The notes: generated from the letters alone by a model not told the origin. Positions 1 through 8,992 are shown, counted from the stretch's first letter. The stretch: 32,613 nt of DNA from Pseudomonadota bacterium (GCA_021846025.1 JAJZDV010000018.1:1-32613), one strand, 5' to 3'. Translations and numbers: made by a program.

Positions 1-356
1 CGAACCTGCCGCTGTTTCGCCGTAGGGAACCTCATCGTATTCGTTGATGTATGAGTTGAAACCCTCGATTCATGGGGTTGGCCAGGCCATCCGGCAGGCG
101 CGGAACGAGCCTTGAAGACCGGGCAGGCAATGGCGCGAGCCGTGAAGCCGGAACCTGCCGCACAAGTAAGCTGCGCGTTGACGCCGACAGGGGGCAATGC
201 GCAGGCCGTTGCCGTGTCCAGCGAACTTTTGTGGCTGACCCTGAACTACGAGAGGAGGGCAAGGCGCCTTTTCAATTCAGGCGCCGACCGATCTGGACGT
301 CACCAGCACCGTTGCGCGCACGCTCAAGTTCGTCCGACGGGTCACCATGGACCGCG
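1..356. other. Stretch without a confident gene; possible gene remnant
   Basis: All three plus-strand frames are closed within the first 54 bases (TAG at 23-25, TGA at 45-47, TGA at 52-54), so no upstream plus-strand gene runs in intact from the left edge. The frame that opens after 54 (roughly 55-250) reads with plausible amino-acid composition but matches no family I recognise and ends in a TGA at 358-360. A sense-looking stretch seems to continue in another frame from about 255 to 356. This could be a frameshifted remnant or the leader of the following gene. No transposase motif or inverted-repeat end was seen. Confidence 0.4.
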
Positions 357-1724
357 ATGAAGACCGAAAGCCAAACTGCCATTCAAACCACGCCGCGGTC
401 GCTGAGGCTGTTGCTCGCTGCCGCCATTTTCTACATCCCGAATCAGTCCCATTTCCCCGATTTTTCGGTGACCGGGCTGAATCTCACCAACCTGCTGTTC
501 ATCGCCATATTCTTCCTGGTGGTCGGTCACAAGGCGCCGACAAAGACGGCGCCGGTGCCGCTCAAAAAGGAATTCGTCTTCTTTTTTCTGGTGCTGACCT
601 GGGGCTTTCTGGTGGGTCAGTTGCATGACGCAACGACCACCCTGGCCGATTTTCAGGTGCTCAAAAATTGCATCACCTACATGCTGTTTTATTTCCTGGC
701 TTATCACGCGGTGCGGGATACGAAAACCATCAAATTTCTGTTTTTCGTCATCTTGTTCACGACGTTTGTTGACGCCTACCTTGGCCTGCGCCAAGCCATG
801 GATTACGGCTTCAACTTCAACGCAGCGCGTCGCGTCGCGGCTCCCTTCAGCTGGAACTCAAGCGATGCAAACCGCTCCTCGGCTTTCTACACCATTTATC
901 TGGCCTTGATGGGGGTCACCGCTTTCTACTACCGTTCGAGCCGCACCGTGCGCTGGGCGGCCTTGGTCTGCCTGGCCTTCGGCATCTTCGTCAATTTTTT
1001 TACCTACTCCAGACAGTCCTACGGCATTCTGGCGGCCCTGGCCCTGATCCTGACCTTTCGCCGCCATGCGTTGCTCGCGGTCGTCGTCGTCATGGCGTTG
1101 CTCAACTACAACCTCTGGCTGCCGCATGCCGTCATCACGCGCATCGACATGACGCTGCAAACCAAGGCCCCTCCACCTGGCGAGTCGGCTGCATCCCTCA
1201 ACAAGCAGATTGCAGCCAGCAGCGATGGACGCTTCATCATCTGGGGCGGCGCAGCAAAACTGATCGAACGCAACCCTTGGGGCATCGGTCTGAATCATTT
1301 CGCGCGCGACATCGGAACCTACGCACCCGCATACGCCCATGAGGATGCCAACAACTACTACGTGCTGTGCGCCACCGAGGACGGCGTTCTGGCACCCATT
1401 GCCATGATCTTGCTCATGCTCGGGTTGTATCGTCTCGGGAGGTCGGTCGAAAAGCTGGGTGATGACCAAGACTCCAAGGTTTACGGCTTCAGTCTGTGGC
1501 TCGCCGTGATCGCGGTCGCTTTGGTGAACATTTACGGCAGCAGGTTTGTGGACGGCAATCTCATGACCAACTTCTGGATCTTCGCCGGCATGATTGCTCG
1601 CTACCGTGCCATGGTGCTCGAAGCCCGAGCAACCGAGCCACGGACATCGACCCTCGGCAACAGGTCTCCGACGCCGGCGAACCGGTCTCCACAACCGGCT
1701 TCCAGCCCTGTCACGGCGCGCTGA
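357..1724 (+). CDS. O-antigen ligase/polymerase-like polytopic membrane protein (Wzy/WaaL type)
   Basis: Predicted inner-membrane protein of 455 residues with about ten hydrophobic segments from residue 18 onward. The second half has the layout of the O-antigen ligase (Wzy_C) family: an R..I.W segment near residue 290, then NPWGIGLNHF, then AHEDANNYY with a conserved-type histidine near 326, then a membrane segment beginning after TEDG. Such proteins polymerise or ligate lipid-linked surface polysaccharide on the periplasmic side. The frame is open from 72, but the ATG at 357 is chosen because the residues before it look non-coding and the hydrophobic core starts soon after; its ribosome site is weak. 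The last 30 residues are a Ser/Pro-rich tail with a short NRSP repeat. No glycosyltransferase neighbour is visible, so the polysaccharide is unknown. The family is fairly sure; ligase versus polymerase is not resolved. Confidence 0.75.
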   Translation: MKTESQTAIQTTPRSLRLLLAAAIFYIPNQSHFPDFSVTGLNLTNLLFIAIFFLVVGHKAPTKTAPVPLKKEFVFFFLVLTWGFLVGQLHDATTTLADFQVLKNCITYMLFYFLAYHAVRDTKTIKFLFFVILFTTFVDAYLGLRQAMDYGFNFNAARRVAAPFSWNSSDANRSSAFYTIYLALMGVTAFYYRSSRTVRWAALVCLAFGIFVNFFTYSRQSYGILAALALILTFRRHALLAVVVVMALLNYNLWLPHAVITRIDMTLQTKAPPPGESAASLNKQIAASSDGRFIIWGGAAKLIERNPWGIGLNHFARDIGTYAPAYAHEDANNYYVLCATEDGVLAPIAMILLMLGLYRLGRSVEKLGDDQDSKVYGFSLWLAVIAVALVNIYGSRFVDGNLMTNFWIFAGMIARYRAMVLEARATEPRTSTLGNRSPTPANRSPQPASSPVTAR

Positions 1725-1844
1725 GCACCGCAAGACGGGCAAAAGGATGCCAGCCCATGATCTTGGGCGACAGGGGAAACAGGCCCTGAACGCACGCTAT
1801 CGGGCGCCCGGCCCAAGCCGCGCGCGTGATGAGCGATGAGCGCC

Positions 1845-2585
1845 TCAGCGCTGTTCCACGCACAAGGTCGTGCTTCCCGCCTGGGTGAGGTTGTTGACGG
1901 TGGCCTGGCGGCCCTTGAACCAGACTTGCAAGTCGCCGTTCTTGTAGCGGGCGCCGTCAGCGGCAACGGTTTGTTCGAGCTTGACGGTGCCGAGCGCCGT
2001 GGACAGACTCACGCTGACATCGCCGAAGGTTGCGACGAACGAGGTGCCGTCGTTGCAGACATAGCGCACGGCGTTGGCCGGAAGCGGGCCTGACGGCGGA
2101 GTGAGCACCGGGGCGGCCGGGGCTTGGACCGCGCTGCCCTGGCTGGTGGCGGTGGAGGACGGAGCTACCGGCGGATAGGCAGAGCCGAAAGCCGGCTGGC
2201 TGGCGGGTGCCGAAGCTGGCGGATAGGTGGTGGAATCGGCCGATGACGCTGCCGGCGCCGAAGGTGCCGACTCGGGTGCCAGCGGCTGCACGGCAATGCC
2301 CGGTGTGGGTTGCAGCGGCTGCACCTGCGCGGCGGGCGGCTGCACGCTGGTCACGGGTGGCGGGCTGTAGGTGTTGCGGGGTGTTGGCGGGGTGTTGACC
2401 GGCGGCGACATGGGCAGTTGCACCACCGGCGCCGGGCCGTTGAGCGATACCGCGGTTTCGCAGCCTGCGAGCAGCAGCGTGGCCACGCCGGCAGCAAGCA
2501 GAGCCACGGTGCGGGGGCGCCATGCCGCGCTCGGTTGCGTCGGGCGGTGCGGGCGGGTGGAAGGCTGGCGCTGACGGGGGTGCAT
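1845..2585 (-). CDS. Lipoprotein with Pro/Ala-rich stalk and C-terminal MliC lysozyme-inhibitor domain
   Basis: The protein has 246 residues. A signal peptide ends in the lipobox LLLAGC, with the lipidated cysteine at residue 42. Residues about 50-170 are a low-complexity Pro/Ala/Ser/Gln linker. Residues 174-246 match the MliC fold: YVC-DGTSF near the start, then GARYKNGDLQVWFKG, then a closing TTLC, with C177 and C242 placed to form the family disulfide. MliC-type domains inhibit C-type lysozyme; the long stalk is unusual because typical MliC lipoproteins are little more than signal plus domain. The ATG at 2585 is preceded by GGAGAA seven bases upstream, which decides this start over upstream in-frame ATGs. 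The gene lies downstream of mltA on the same strand with a 115-base gap, so it may have its own promoter. Domain assignment is by motif recognition; inhibition of lysozyme is inferred. Confidence 0.72.
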   Translation of the reverse strand: MHPRQRQPSTRPHRPTQPSAAWRPRTVALLAAGVATLLLAGCETAVSLNGPAPVVQLPMSPPVNTPPTPRNTYSPPPVTSVQPPAAQVQPLQPTPGIAVQPLAPESAPSAPAASSADSTTYPPASAPASQPAFGSAYPPVAPSSTATSQGSAVQAPAAPVLTPPSGPLPANAVRYVCNDGTSFVATFGDVSVSLSTALGTVKLEQTVAADGARYKNGDLQVWFKGRQATVNNLTQAGSTTLCVEQR

Positions 2586-2700
2586 CGGGTGTTCTCCTGC
2601 GGTGGACGCGCCCGCGGCGCGAAGGCTCATCTCGATTACACCAGATCGGCCGCACGGGGATGCGACGGGCGGCGCACGGCACTGGCCCGTTGCCGCATGG

Positions 2701-4035
2701 CTAGGGCCGCACGCCACGCGGCAGCAGCACCCACATGCGCCCAGGCGACTGCTGGCGACCGGCGGCGTCACCGGCGGCATCACCGGTGCCGAAAAACAGG
2801 TCAGCCCGCAGCGGGCCCGTGATGGCGCTGCCCACGTCTTGCGCGAAGACCAGATGCGCGAAGGGTTGGCCTGCCACGGTGGTGGCGAGCCACAATGGGG
2901 TCCCCAAGGTCAACAGGCGCTTGTCCACGGCCACGCTGCGCAGCGCGGTGAGGGGCACGCCCAGGGCGCCTGTGGGGCCGCCTCGGGTGGGGGCTGCAGC
3001 GCTAGCGGCTGAGTTGTGCGGTGCCCAATGTGCCGGCATGGACTCGGCGGGGGATTGTGAACCCAGCAGCGTGGCGTGGAAGAACACCACGCGCGGGTTG
3101 GCGTCGAGCATTTGCGGCACCCGCGCCGGGTGCATTTGCGCCCAGGCGCGGATGATCTGCATGGTGACTGTGCCGCGCAGCTCGCCCTGGTCCAACAGCC
3201 AGCGGCCCACCGATTTGTAGGGCCAGCCGTTGTCACCGGCGTAGCTCAGGCGCATCATGCGCCCGTCGGGCAGCTCGATCAGGCCCGAGCCCTGCACTTG
3301 CAGGAACAGCGCGTCCACCGGGCTTTCCAGCCAGGCCACCACCTTGCGGCCGAGCACCGCCCGGGCTTGCGGATCGGCGCTGATCTGGGCGCGGCTCCAG
3401 TACGGCAGCACTTCCTTGCGACGACCCGTCCACACCACCCGGCCACGGGTCACGTCATCGGCCGCGTCGGGCCGGAGCACCAGGTCGGCCGGCAGGCCGT
3501 AGATGGGCACCTCGTAAGGCCAGCCCGGCGTGAGCGAGCCTTTGAGCACCGGCTCGTAATAGCCGGTGACCAGTCCGCTGTCCTGCCCGGCCGGACCCTG
3601 CGCCTCCCAGGGCTGGAACCACTGCTCGAAAAAGCGGCGCTGCGCAGCCGTATCGCTGGCGGACAAAGCCGCCGACGTGGCACAGGCCGCCGCCAGTTGC
3701 GGCACCGGAGCGCGGCAATCGCGCTGCCAGGCGGCCCAGACATCGGCGAAGTCGTCCGCCTTCCAGCCCGGCAGCTCGCCGAAGCTGGCGGCTTGCAGGC
3801 GCAGGCCGGGGCTGGTGAGCGGAGCCGCAGCGCTTGGCGACAGGGCTGTCGGCGGCATCGGGATGACGGGAGCTTGCGGCGCCGGGGAAACCGGCGCGAC
3901 CGCCGGCGGCGAGGCGCAGCTCGCCAGCAGCACGGCCGCGAGCGCAGACCACGTCAAGCGCGCGAGCGCCCGGCCCGGACGGGTGCTCGCGCGGTGCATG
4001 GCGGCGCGGCAGGAGTCGACGGTCAGGCCGCGCAT
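2701..4035 (-). CDS. mltA: Membrane-bound lytic murein transglycosylase A
   Basis: Lipoprotein of 444 residues that cleaves the MurNAc-GlcNAc glycosidic bond of peptidoglycan with 1,6-anhydro product formation. The lipobox LLASC puts the lipidated cysteine at residue 40. The MltA domain follows (TGYYEPVLKGS, YGLPADLVLRP, VQGSGLIELPDGR, YAGDNGWPYKSVGRWLLD). The C-terminal 3D domain contains FAQDVGSAITGPLRADLFFG, whose QDVG aspartate corresponds to the catalytic residue of the family. A 40-residue insertion rich in Ser, Ala and Pro sits before the 3D domain. The start at 4035 overlaps the stop of gcr (TGATG), implying translational coupling; ATG 3999 would give a more usual signal-peptide length (cysteine 28) and cannot be excluded, as neither has a good ribosome site. 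Confidence 0.93.
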   Translation of the reverse strand: MRGLTVDSCRAAMHRASTRPGRALARLTWSALAAVLLASCASPPAVAPVSPAPQAPVIPMPPTALSPSAAAPLTSPGLRLQAASFGELPGWKADDFADVWAAWQRDCRAPVPQLAAACATSAALSASDTAAQRRFFEQWFQPWEAQGPAGQDSGLVTGYYEPVLKGSLTPGWPYEVPIYGLPADLVLRPDAADDVTRGRVVWTGRRKEVLPYWSRAQISADPQARAVLGRKVVAWLESPVDALFLQVQGSGLIELPDGRMMRLSYAGDNGWPYKSVGRWLLDQGELRGTVTMQIIRAWAQMHPARVPQMLDANPRVVFFHATLLGSQSPAESMPAHWAPHNSAASAAAPTRGGPTGALGVPLTALRSVAVDKRLLTLGTPLWLATTVAGQPFAHLVFAQDVGSAITGPLRADLFFGTGDAAGDAAGRQQSPGRMWVLLPRGVRP

Positions 4036-6293
4036 CAGACGCACTCGGAACGGGTGGCGGGGGTTGTGCGTGGCGGCCAGACGAACGACATCGGATGGTG
4101 CCGCAATTGCCGGCGCAGCGCGGTGTTCAGCAGGCGGCGGTCTTGCGCACTGATGCTGCGCGAGCGCAGCGCCAGGCGGAACGCGAGGTAGAAACTGGTC
4201 ACCACATTGAGCACGCCGTTGGCGGCAACACCCGCCACCGACCACCAGAACCAGCCGTGGTGCAGCACCTCCAAGCCCAGCGTGGCGATGGATGCGCCCA
4301 TGAGCCCGGCAGACAGGGTGACGTGGCGCACCTGCAGGTCAATGCCGAAGCCGGCGAGCAGGGTCGGCACCAGGCCCAGGAGAAAGCCGAGCGCGACGTT
4401 GCCGGCGACGACGCTGATGTTGCGGCGCCACCACCCTGCCCAGCGCGATGCCCGCTCCGGCCCGAGCACGGCACGGATACGCGGGTTCCAGTGAATGGCG
4501 CTGTCCAGCCGGTGCAGCACGAAGGCGTTTTCGGCCCACCCGGCCATGACGCTGGAGACGAACAACAGCACGCCGGTGAACACGGCGAACAGCGGCGTGG
4601 GCCCGAGCAGGGAAAGCGAGCGGATCTCATGCTCGGCCTGCGCCGGGTCCAGCAACGGCTGCCCGCTGAACCAGGCCATGCCGAGGCCGAGCACCATGGC
4701 CGTGGGGAACACCAGCGCGACGTTGCCAAGAATGCCCGCCGCCTGCGAGCGGATGAGCGCAGCGACTTCGCCGACGAAGCCGTCCACCGCCACGCCATCC
4801 GACAGGTCGGCGAGCTTGTCGGCCATGGCGGGCGCAGTCATGGCCGGCTGCTTGGTGGCGATGGTCCAGTGCAGCAAGGCGACGAGGACGAAGGTCGCCG
4901 CGTAATTCATGCCGACCCAGAACCCGGTGGGAATGAGCGGCAAATGCAAATCGAGGATGCCGAGCTTGCCCCAGGTGGTGAAGCCCATCAGCAGGCCGCC
5001 ACCGGCCGCAGCCCACAGCATGCCGGCGTAGTCGCGGCCGTTGCGGGTGATGTACTGTTCGCCGGTCTCGGCATGGCGCTCCGCGATCTTGCGCGACAGC
5101 AACGAGAAGTTACGCGCCAACAGGGCGCGAATGCTGCGGCGCTCGCGGCAGATGCGGGCGAAGTCGGCCAGCATGCGGGCGTGTTCACGCTCCACATCGG
5201 GCCCGAGCAGACAAGCCAGCAAGGTCTCCACCCGCGCGATGCGGCGGCCGAGTTGCCAGGCGTCGAACACGATGGCGACCGACACACCATGGTCTTCCAG
5301 GTGCTCGGGCACGGTGCGCACGGCCTGGGCACAGGCATCCAGCAAGGTGCGGAAATAGGTTAGCGCCTGCAGCATGGCGGCCCTGTCGAGAGGCGCTTCC
5401 TGGGCTTCGGGCGCGGCGAATGGGCCGGGGTGGGTGGCTGCGCCGGCCCCGGCTTCGGCGGCAGCCAGCAACTGCGGCTGCAAGGCCTCCCACGCGCTTG
5501 CCAGCTGGCGAAACGGGGTGACGATGTCTTGCACCGCGTCGCTGGCGGCGCGCATGCGCCGGCGCAGTTGCGGTGCGAAGCCCGCGGCGCGAATCTGGCT
5601 GACGCTGTAGGTGATGGCCTCGACGATTTCGCCGCGCCAGTGTCGGCCGATGTCGGGCATGGCGGGGGCATCGGGGGCGAGCGGCGGTGCGCGGGCGGAT
5701 GGCGCCTCGCCGGCCTCGTCCAGGGCCGCGGCTTCGGCGATCACGTCCACGGCCTCCAGGGCGGCGGGCCGCGCAGGCTGCTGCGCGAACAGGGCGGCGA
5801 TTCGACGCAGCAGGGCATCGGGCAGGGCCTGCAACCAGATCGCATCGTCCGGCGCGCCAAACATCAGGCTGAACAGCGCTGCCAGATCGTTGGTGTCGGG
5901 TGTCGCCGGCAGCAGCTTGACGCGCAGGCGTTCGGCGAATTCGGACCAGAAAGCTGGCCGTGGGGTGAAGCCGAAATCGGCCAGCAAGGCGGTGGCGTCG
6001 TTGTGCAGCACGAAACGCTGCAGCACCGCAGACACCCCGGCCCGCGTGTCGGGATCGGTGTCCAGCATGTCGAGCAGGGCTTGCACACGCCACACGGCGG
6101 CGGGTTGTGCGGCCTGTTGCACGGCGGACGGCTGTCGCAGAAGCAGGTGGGGTTGCGGGCCGTCGCGCACCCAGTCGAGCAGGGCGACGAGCCAGAGGTG
6201 GCGCTCGGGACGGCTGGCGACGAGTTGCGACTGGACCTGGCGCAGCAAAGCCCTGAGCTGGTCCTGGGCGCTGCGGCCGGGGCTGGCTGCCAT
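4035..6293 (-). CDS. gcr: Gcr-family polytopic membrane protein ('site-specific recombinase', COG4389)
   Basis: Protein of 752 residues of the family named after a Neisseria gonorrhoeae gene annotated as a site-specific recombinase. Residues 1 to about 415 are soluble, Ala/Arg/Gln-rich and probably helical. Residues about 420-705 carry six or seven hydrophobic segments, for example GNVALVFPTAMVLGLGMAW, LFAVFTGVLLFVSSVMAGW and GNVALGFLLGLVPTLLAGFG; the repeated GNVAL start suggests an internal duplication. No tyrosine- or serine-recombinase catalytic motif is visible, so the recombinase name is doubtful and the real function is unknown. The gene is 14 bases downstream of apaG and overlaps mltA by TGATG, so apaG-gcr-mltA looks like one transcript. 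ATG 6293 is chosen because upstream codons lie inside apaG; no clear ribosome site is seen. Confidence 0.85.
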   Translation of the reverse strand: MAASPGRSAQDQLRALLRQVQSQLVASRPERHLWLVALLDWVRDGPQPHLLLRQPSAVQQAAQPAAVWRVQALLDMLDTDPDTRAGVSAVLQRFVLHNDATALLADFGFTPRPAFWSEFAERLRVKLLPATPDTNDLAALFSLMFGAPDDAIWLQALPDALLRRIAALFAQQPARPAALEAVDVIAEAAALDEAGEAPSARAPPLAPDAPAMPDIGRHWRGEIVEAITYSVSQIRAAGFAPQLRRRMRAASDAVQDIVTPFRQLASAWEALQPQLLAAAEAGAGAATHPGPFAAPEAQEAPLDRAAMLQALTYFRTLLDACAQAVRTVPEHLEDHGVSVAIVFDAWQLGRRIARVETLLACLLGPDVEREHARMLADFARICRERRSIRALLARNFSLLSRKIAERHAETGEQYITRNGRDYAGMLWAAAGGGLLMGFTTWGKLGILDLHLPLIPTGFWVGMNYAATFVLVALLHWTIATKQPAMTAPAMADKLADLSDGVAVDGFVGEVAALIRSQAAGILGNVALVFPTAMVLGLGMAWFSGQPLLDPAQAEHEIRSLSLLGPTPLFAVFTGVLLFVSSVMAGWAENAFVLHRLDSAIHWNPRIRAVLGPERASRWAGWWRRNISVVAGNVALGFLLGLVPTLLAGFGIDLQVRHVTLSAGLMGASIATLGLEVLHHGWFWWSVAGVAANGVLNVVTSFYLAFRLALRSRSISAQDRRLLNTALRRQLRHHPMSFVWPPRTTPATRSECV

Positions 6294-6307
6294 GCCGCGT
6301 TGCGAAT

Positions 6308-6685
6308 TCAGTGCAAGGTCACGCCGGGTGGCATGAGGACAAACTCGGGGATGGGCGCGTCGAACCGGGTGCCGTCTTCGGCGACACAGAAATAACTGCC
6401 GCGCATGCTGCCGGCAGCGGTGTTCAGCCGCGTCCAACTGGTGTATTCGAAGGTTTCGCCCGGCTTGAGCAGGGGTTGGTGGCCGACCACGCCCAGGCCC
6501 TGCACTTCGTCCACATGGCCAACGCCGTCCATGATGATCCAGTGGCGCGCAATGAGCTGGGCGGGAATGCTGCCGGTGTTGCGAATGTTCACGGTGTAGC
6601 TGTAGGACCAGACGCCTTGTTTCGGGTCGGATTGATCGGCCAGAAATTCGGGTTTCACCGTCACTGAAAATTGATAAGGATCCAT
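6308..6685 (-). CDS. apaG: ApaG protein (Co2+/Mg2+ efflux-associated, FN3-like fold)
   Basis: Small cytoplasmic protein of 125 residues, the normal family length. The ApaG signature is clear: [69 protein letters not shown] and FDAPIPEF. The family adopts a fibronectin-III-like beta sandwich and is genetically linked to cobalt resistance and magnesium homeostasis in enterics; its molecular activity is not firmly established. It is divergent from rpe across 64 bases, the usual betaproteobacterial arrangement, and heads the apaG-gcr-mltA unit. The ATG lies only ten bases after a TACAAT box on this strand, with no ribosome site between, so the transcript may be nearly leaderless. Confidence 0.95.
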   Translation of the reverse strand: MDPYQFSVTVKPEFLADQSDPKQGVWSYSYTVNIRNTGSIPAQLIARHWIIMDGVGHVDEVQGLGVVGHQPLLKPGETFEYTSWTRLNTAAGSMRGSYFCVAEDGTRFDAPIPEFVLMPPGVTLH

Positions 6686-6695
6686 GGTGCTGCCG

Positions 6696-6701
6696 ATTGT
6701 A
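6696..6701 (-). promoter_or_regulatory. Candidate -10 box of apaG (TACAAT)
   Basis: TACAAT on the minus strand ends ten bases before the apaG ATG at 6685. No good -35 hexamer is found 16-18 bases upstream. The box resembles those before rpe and xth. Confidence 0.4.
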
Positions 6702-6735
6702 GACAGCCGGGCTGCCGGCCGAATTGCGGGGCTTT

Positions 6736-6741
6736 TACAAT
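6736..6741 (+). promoter_or_regulatory. Candidate -10 box of rpe (TACAAT), probably leaderless
   Basis: TACAAT stands eight bases before the rpe ATG with no purine-rich ribosome site between. Transcription normally starts about seven bases after such a box, which would place the start at or next to the ATG. The surrounding bases GCTTTTACAATCG are almost the same as those before xth. The -35 region is poor. Confidence 0.5.
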
Positions 6742-6749
6742 CGTTCGCA

Positions 6750-7451
6750 ATGAAAACCTACCGGATTGCCCCCAGTATTCTCTCGGCCGACTTTGCCCGC
6801 CTGGGCGAGGAAGTGCGCAACGTCATCGCCGCCGGTGCCGATTTCATCCACTTCGATGTGATGGACAACCATTATGTTCCCAACCTGAGCATCGGCCCGC
6901 TTGTCGCCGAAGCCATCCAGCCGCACTGCAGGCGCGCCGACGGCACGCCGGTCACGCTCGACGTGCACCTCATGGTCGAGCCGGTGGATGCCTTGGCGCA
7001 GATGTTCGTCAAGGCCGGCGCCGACATCGTTTCCTTCCATCCGGAAGCCAGCAAGCACGTCGACCGCACCCTGCAGTTGATCCGGGACGGCGGCGCCAGG
7101 GCCGGGCTGGTGTTCAACCCCGCCACGCCGCTGGATGTGCTCGACCATGTGATGGACAAGGTCGACCTCGTGCTGCTGATGAGCGTGAACCCCGGTTTCG
7201 GGGGCCAGAGTTTCATCGCCAGCTCGCTCGACAAAGCCCGCGCGGTGCGCTCCAGGCTCGATGCTTACAAGGCCAAGACAGGGCGCGAGGTGCTGCTCGA
7301 AATCGACGGCGGCATCAAGCCCGACAACATCGCTGCCGCGGCTGCCGCGGGAGTGGACACCTTCGTCGCCGGCAGCGCCATTTTCGGCAAACCCGACTAC
7401 AAGGCCGTGATCGACGCCATGCGTGCCAATCTTGCGGCTGTGGCGGCATGA
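6750..7451 (+). CDS. rpe: Ribulose-phosphate 3-epimerase
   Basis: Cytoplasmic TIM-barrel enzyme of 233 residues that interconverts ribulose 5-phosphate and xylulose 5-phosphate in the pentose phosphate and Calvin pathways. Diagnostic segments in order are [32 protein letters not shown] (metal-binding His and Asp), [35 protein letters not shown] and AGSAIFG (phosphate-binding end). The ATG at 6750 gives the standard N-terminus [12 protein letters not shown]; a longer open frame from 6684 is rejected. The stop overlaps the gph start (ATGA), so the two are translationally coupled. A single rpe next to gph is the common betaproteobacterial order. Confidence 0.97.
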   Translation: MKTYRIAPSILSADFARLGEEVRNVIAAGADFIHFDVMDNHYVPNLSIGPLVAEAIQPHCRRADGTPVTLDVHLMVEPVDALAQMFVKAGADIVSFHPEASKHVDRTLQLIRDGGARAGLVFNPATPLDVLDHVMDKVDLVLLMSVNPGFGGQSFIASSLDKARAVRSRLDAYKAKTGREVLLEIDGGIKPDNIAAAAAAGVDTFVAGSAIFGKPDYKAVIDAMRANLAAVAA

Positions 7452-8155
7452 GCGGCGCCTCGCACACGGCCGGGGTCTCGGTGCATGGCGTGGCCATCCG
7501 GGCCGCCATCGTCGACCTCGACGGCACCCTGGTCGACACCCTGGGCGACTTCCATGCCACGCTCAACCGCATGCTGCCCGAGTTCGATTTGCCCGAAGTC
7601 ACGCGTGAACAGGTGGAGGTGCGCATTGGCAAGGGCTCGGAATACCTGGTGGCGCAAAACCTGCGTATTTTCCTGAGCGACGCGCAGGCCGACGCCGTCT
7701 ACCCGCAAGCCATCGAGCGCTACCAGCACCATTACGCCGCAGTCAACGGCCAGCACTCCAACGCCTTTCCCGGCATCACCGAGGGCCTGCAACGTTTGGC
7801 CGACGCTGGCCTGGTCCTGGCCTGCATCACCAACAAGCCCACGGCCTACGCGCGCGAGCTGTTGCGCATCAAGGGGCTGCTGCATTTTTTTGTGGCGGTG
7901 AACGGCGGCGACGCCTTCCCGCGCAAAAAGCCCGATCCCATGCCGCTGGTCGAAACCTGCCGGCAGATCGGCATCGCCCCGGCCAGCACCCTGATGGTGG
8001 GCGACTCGCAGAACGATGCCCTCGCAGCCGGCGGCGCCGGCTGTCCCGTGGTGCTGGCCACCTACGGCTACAACCACGGCGAACCCATCCGCGCCACTCC
8101 CGCCGTGGCCTATTTCGACCGGCTCGACCGGTTGCCGCTGCAGTTGCCGGCCTGA
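7448..8155 (+). CDS. gph: Phosphoglycolate phosphatase (HAD superfamily)
   Basis: Protein of 235 residues that dephosphorylates 2-phosphoglycolate, which arises from DNA repair and from Rubisco oxygenation. All four HAD motifs are present: [10 protein letters not shown] with nucleophile and acid/base aspartates, ITNKPT, KKPDP with the lysine, and MVGDSQND with the metal-binding aspartates. The cap domain lies between motifs I and II. The start ATG overlaps the rpe stop. In many relatives gph is followed by trpE and the anthranilate genes; here the operon ends and xth converges 20 bases later. Confidence 0.94.
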   Translation: MSGASHTAGVSVHGVAIRAAIVDLDGTLVDTLGDFHATLNRMLPEFDLPEVTREQVEVRIGKGSEYLVAQNLRIFLSDAQADAVYPQAIERYQHHYAAVNGQHSNAFPGITEGLQRLADAGLVLACITNKPTAYARELLRIKGLLHFFVAVNGGDAFPRKKPDPMPLVETCRQIGIAPASTLMVGDSQNDALAAGGAGCPVVLATYGYNHGEPIRATPAVAYFDRLDRLPLQLPA

Positions 8156-8175
8156 TGCGGCAGCGCACGCGCGGG

Positions 8176-8985
8176 TCAGAGCGCCAGGGCGTAGTCGATG
8201 CTCAGAGGGGCATGGTCGGAAAAGCGCTCGGCGGTGTAAATGGATTCGCTGCCGCGCTGCGCCAGCCGTGCCACGCCGGGCGTGGCCAACTGATAGTCGA
8301 TGCGCCATCCCACGTTCTTGGCTCGCGCCTGGCCGCGGTTGCTCCACCAGGTGTATTGCTCCGGTAGCGGGTTCAGGGAGCGGAACACATCGACCCAGCC
8401 GAGGTCGTCGAGCACATGGGTCATCCAGGAACGTTCCTCGGGCAGAAAGCCGCTGTTCTTGAGGTTGCCTTTCCAGTTTTTCAGGTCGATTTCCCTGTGA
8501 GCGATGTTCACATCGCCGCACAGAATGACTTCTCCCTGGGCTTGCAGCGCCTTCATGTGCTCCTCGAATTCGGCGAGAAAACGGTATTTCGCCCGCTGCC
8601 GGTCTTCCGAACTGGAGCCCGATGGGAAGTAGACCGAGACCAGCGCCAGGCGCAGACCGTCCGGCAGGCGGTAACGCGCTTCCACATAGCGGCCCTCGGC
8701 GTCGAACTCGGAACTGCCGAAGCCCGTGCGCAGGTCGTCGGGCGTGTGCCGGAAATACAACCCGACGCCGCTGTAGCCCGGCTTTTGCGCGTGGTGAAAG
8801 ACGCCCTGCAGCCCGCCGAGCGTGCGCAATTCGGGCGTCATGTCCACGTCCAGCGCCTTGAGTTCCTGCACGCACAGCCAGTCGGGGCGGGCTTGGCGCC
8901 GCAGCCAGGCGTCCACGCCCTTGCTGCTGGCGGAGCGGATGCCGTTGAGGTTCAGGGATGTGACGCGCAGGGGGCTCGGGTTCAT
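8176..8985 (-). CDS. xth: Exodeoxyribonuclease III / AP endonuclease
   Basis: Protein of 269 residues of the ExoIII branch of the EEP nuclease family; it cleaves 5' to abasic sites and has 3'-5' exonuclease and phosphatase activity in base-excision repair. Motifs in order are SLNLNGIRSA, VQELKA (metal-binding Glu), GYSGVGLYF, GRYVEARY, ILCGDVNIAHREIDLKN (catalytic Asp and Asn), KNVGWRIDYQLATP and the terminal FSDHAPL with the Asp-His pair. Length is normal. The ATG at 8985 lies seven bases after TACAAT with no ribosome site, so translation of a leaderless mRNA is likely. It converges with gph with only 20 bases between stops and no obvious terminator. Confidence 0.96.
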   Translation of the reverse strand: MNPSPLRVTSLNLNGIRSASSKGVDAWLRRQARPDWLCVQELKALDVDMTPELRTLGGLQGVFHHAQKPGYSGVGLYFRHTPDDLRTGFGSSEFDAEGRYVEARYRLPDGLRLALVSVYFPSGSSSEDRQRAKYRFLAEFEEHMKALQAQGEVILCGDVNIAHREIDLKNWKGNLKNSGFLPEERSWMTHVLDDLGWVDVFRSLNPLPEQYTWWSNRGQARAKNVGWRIDYQLATPGVARLAQRGSESIYTAERFSDHAPLSIDYALAL

Positions 8986-8992
8986 GCGGACG

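Noticed and set aside
4035-6293. Gcr as evidence for a mobile element or phase-variation system
   Set aside because: No catalytic recombinase motif, no inverted repeats or att-like sites nearby, and a housekeeping context (apaG, mltA).
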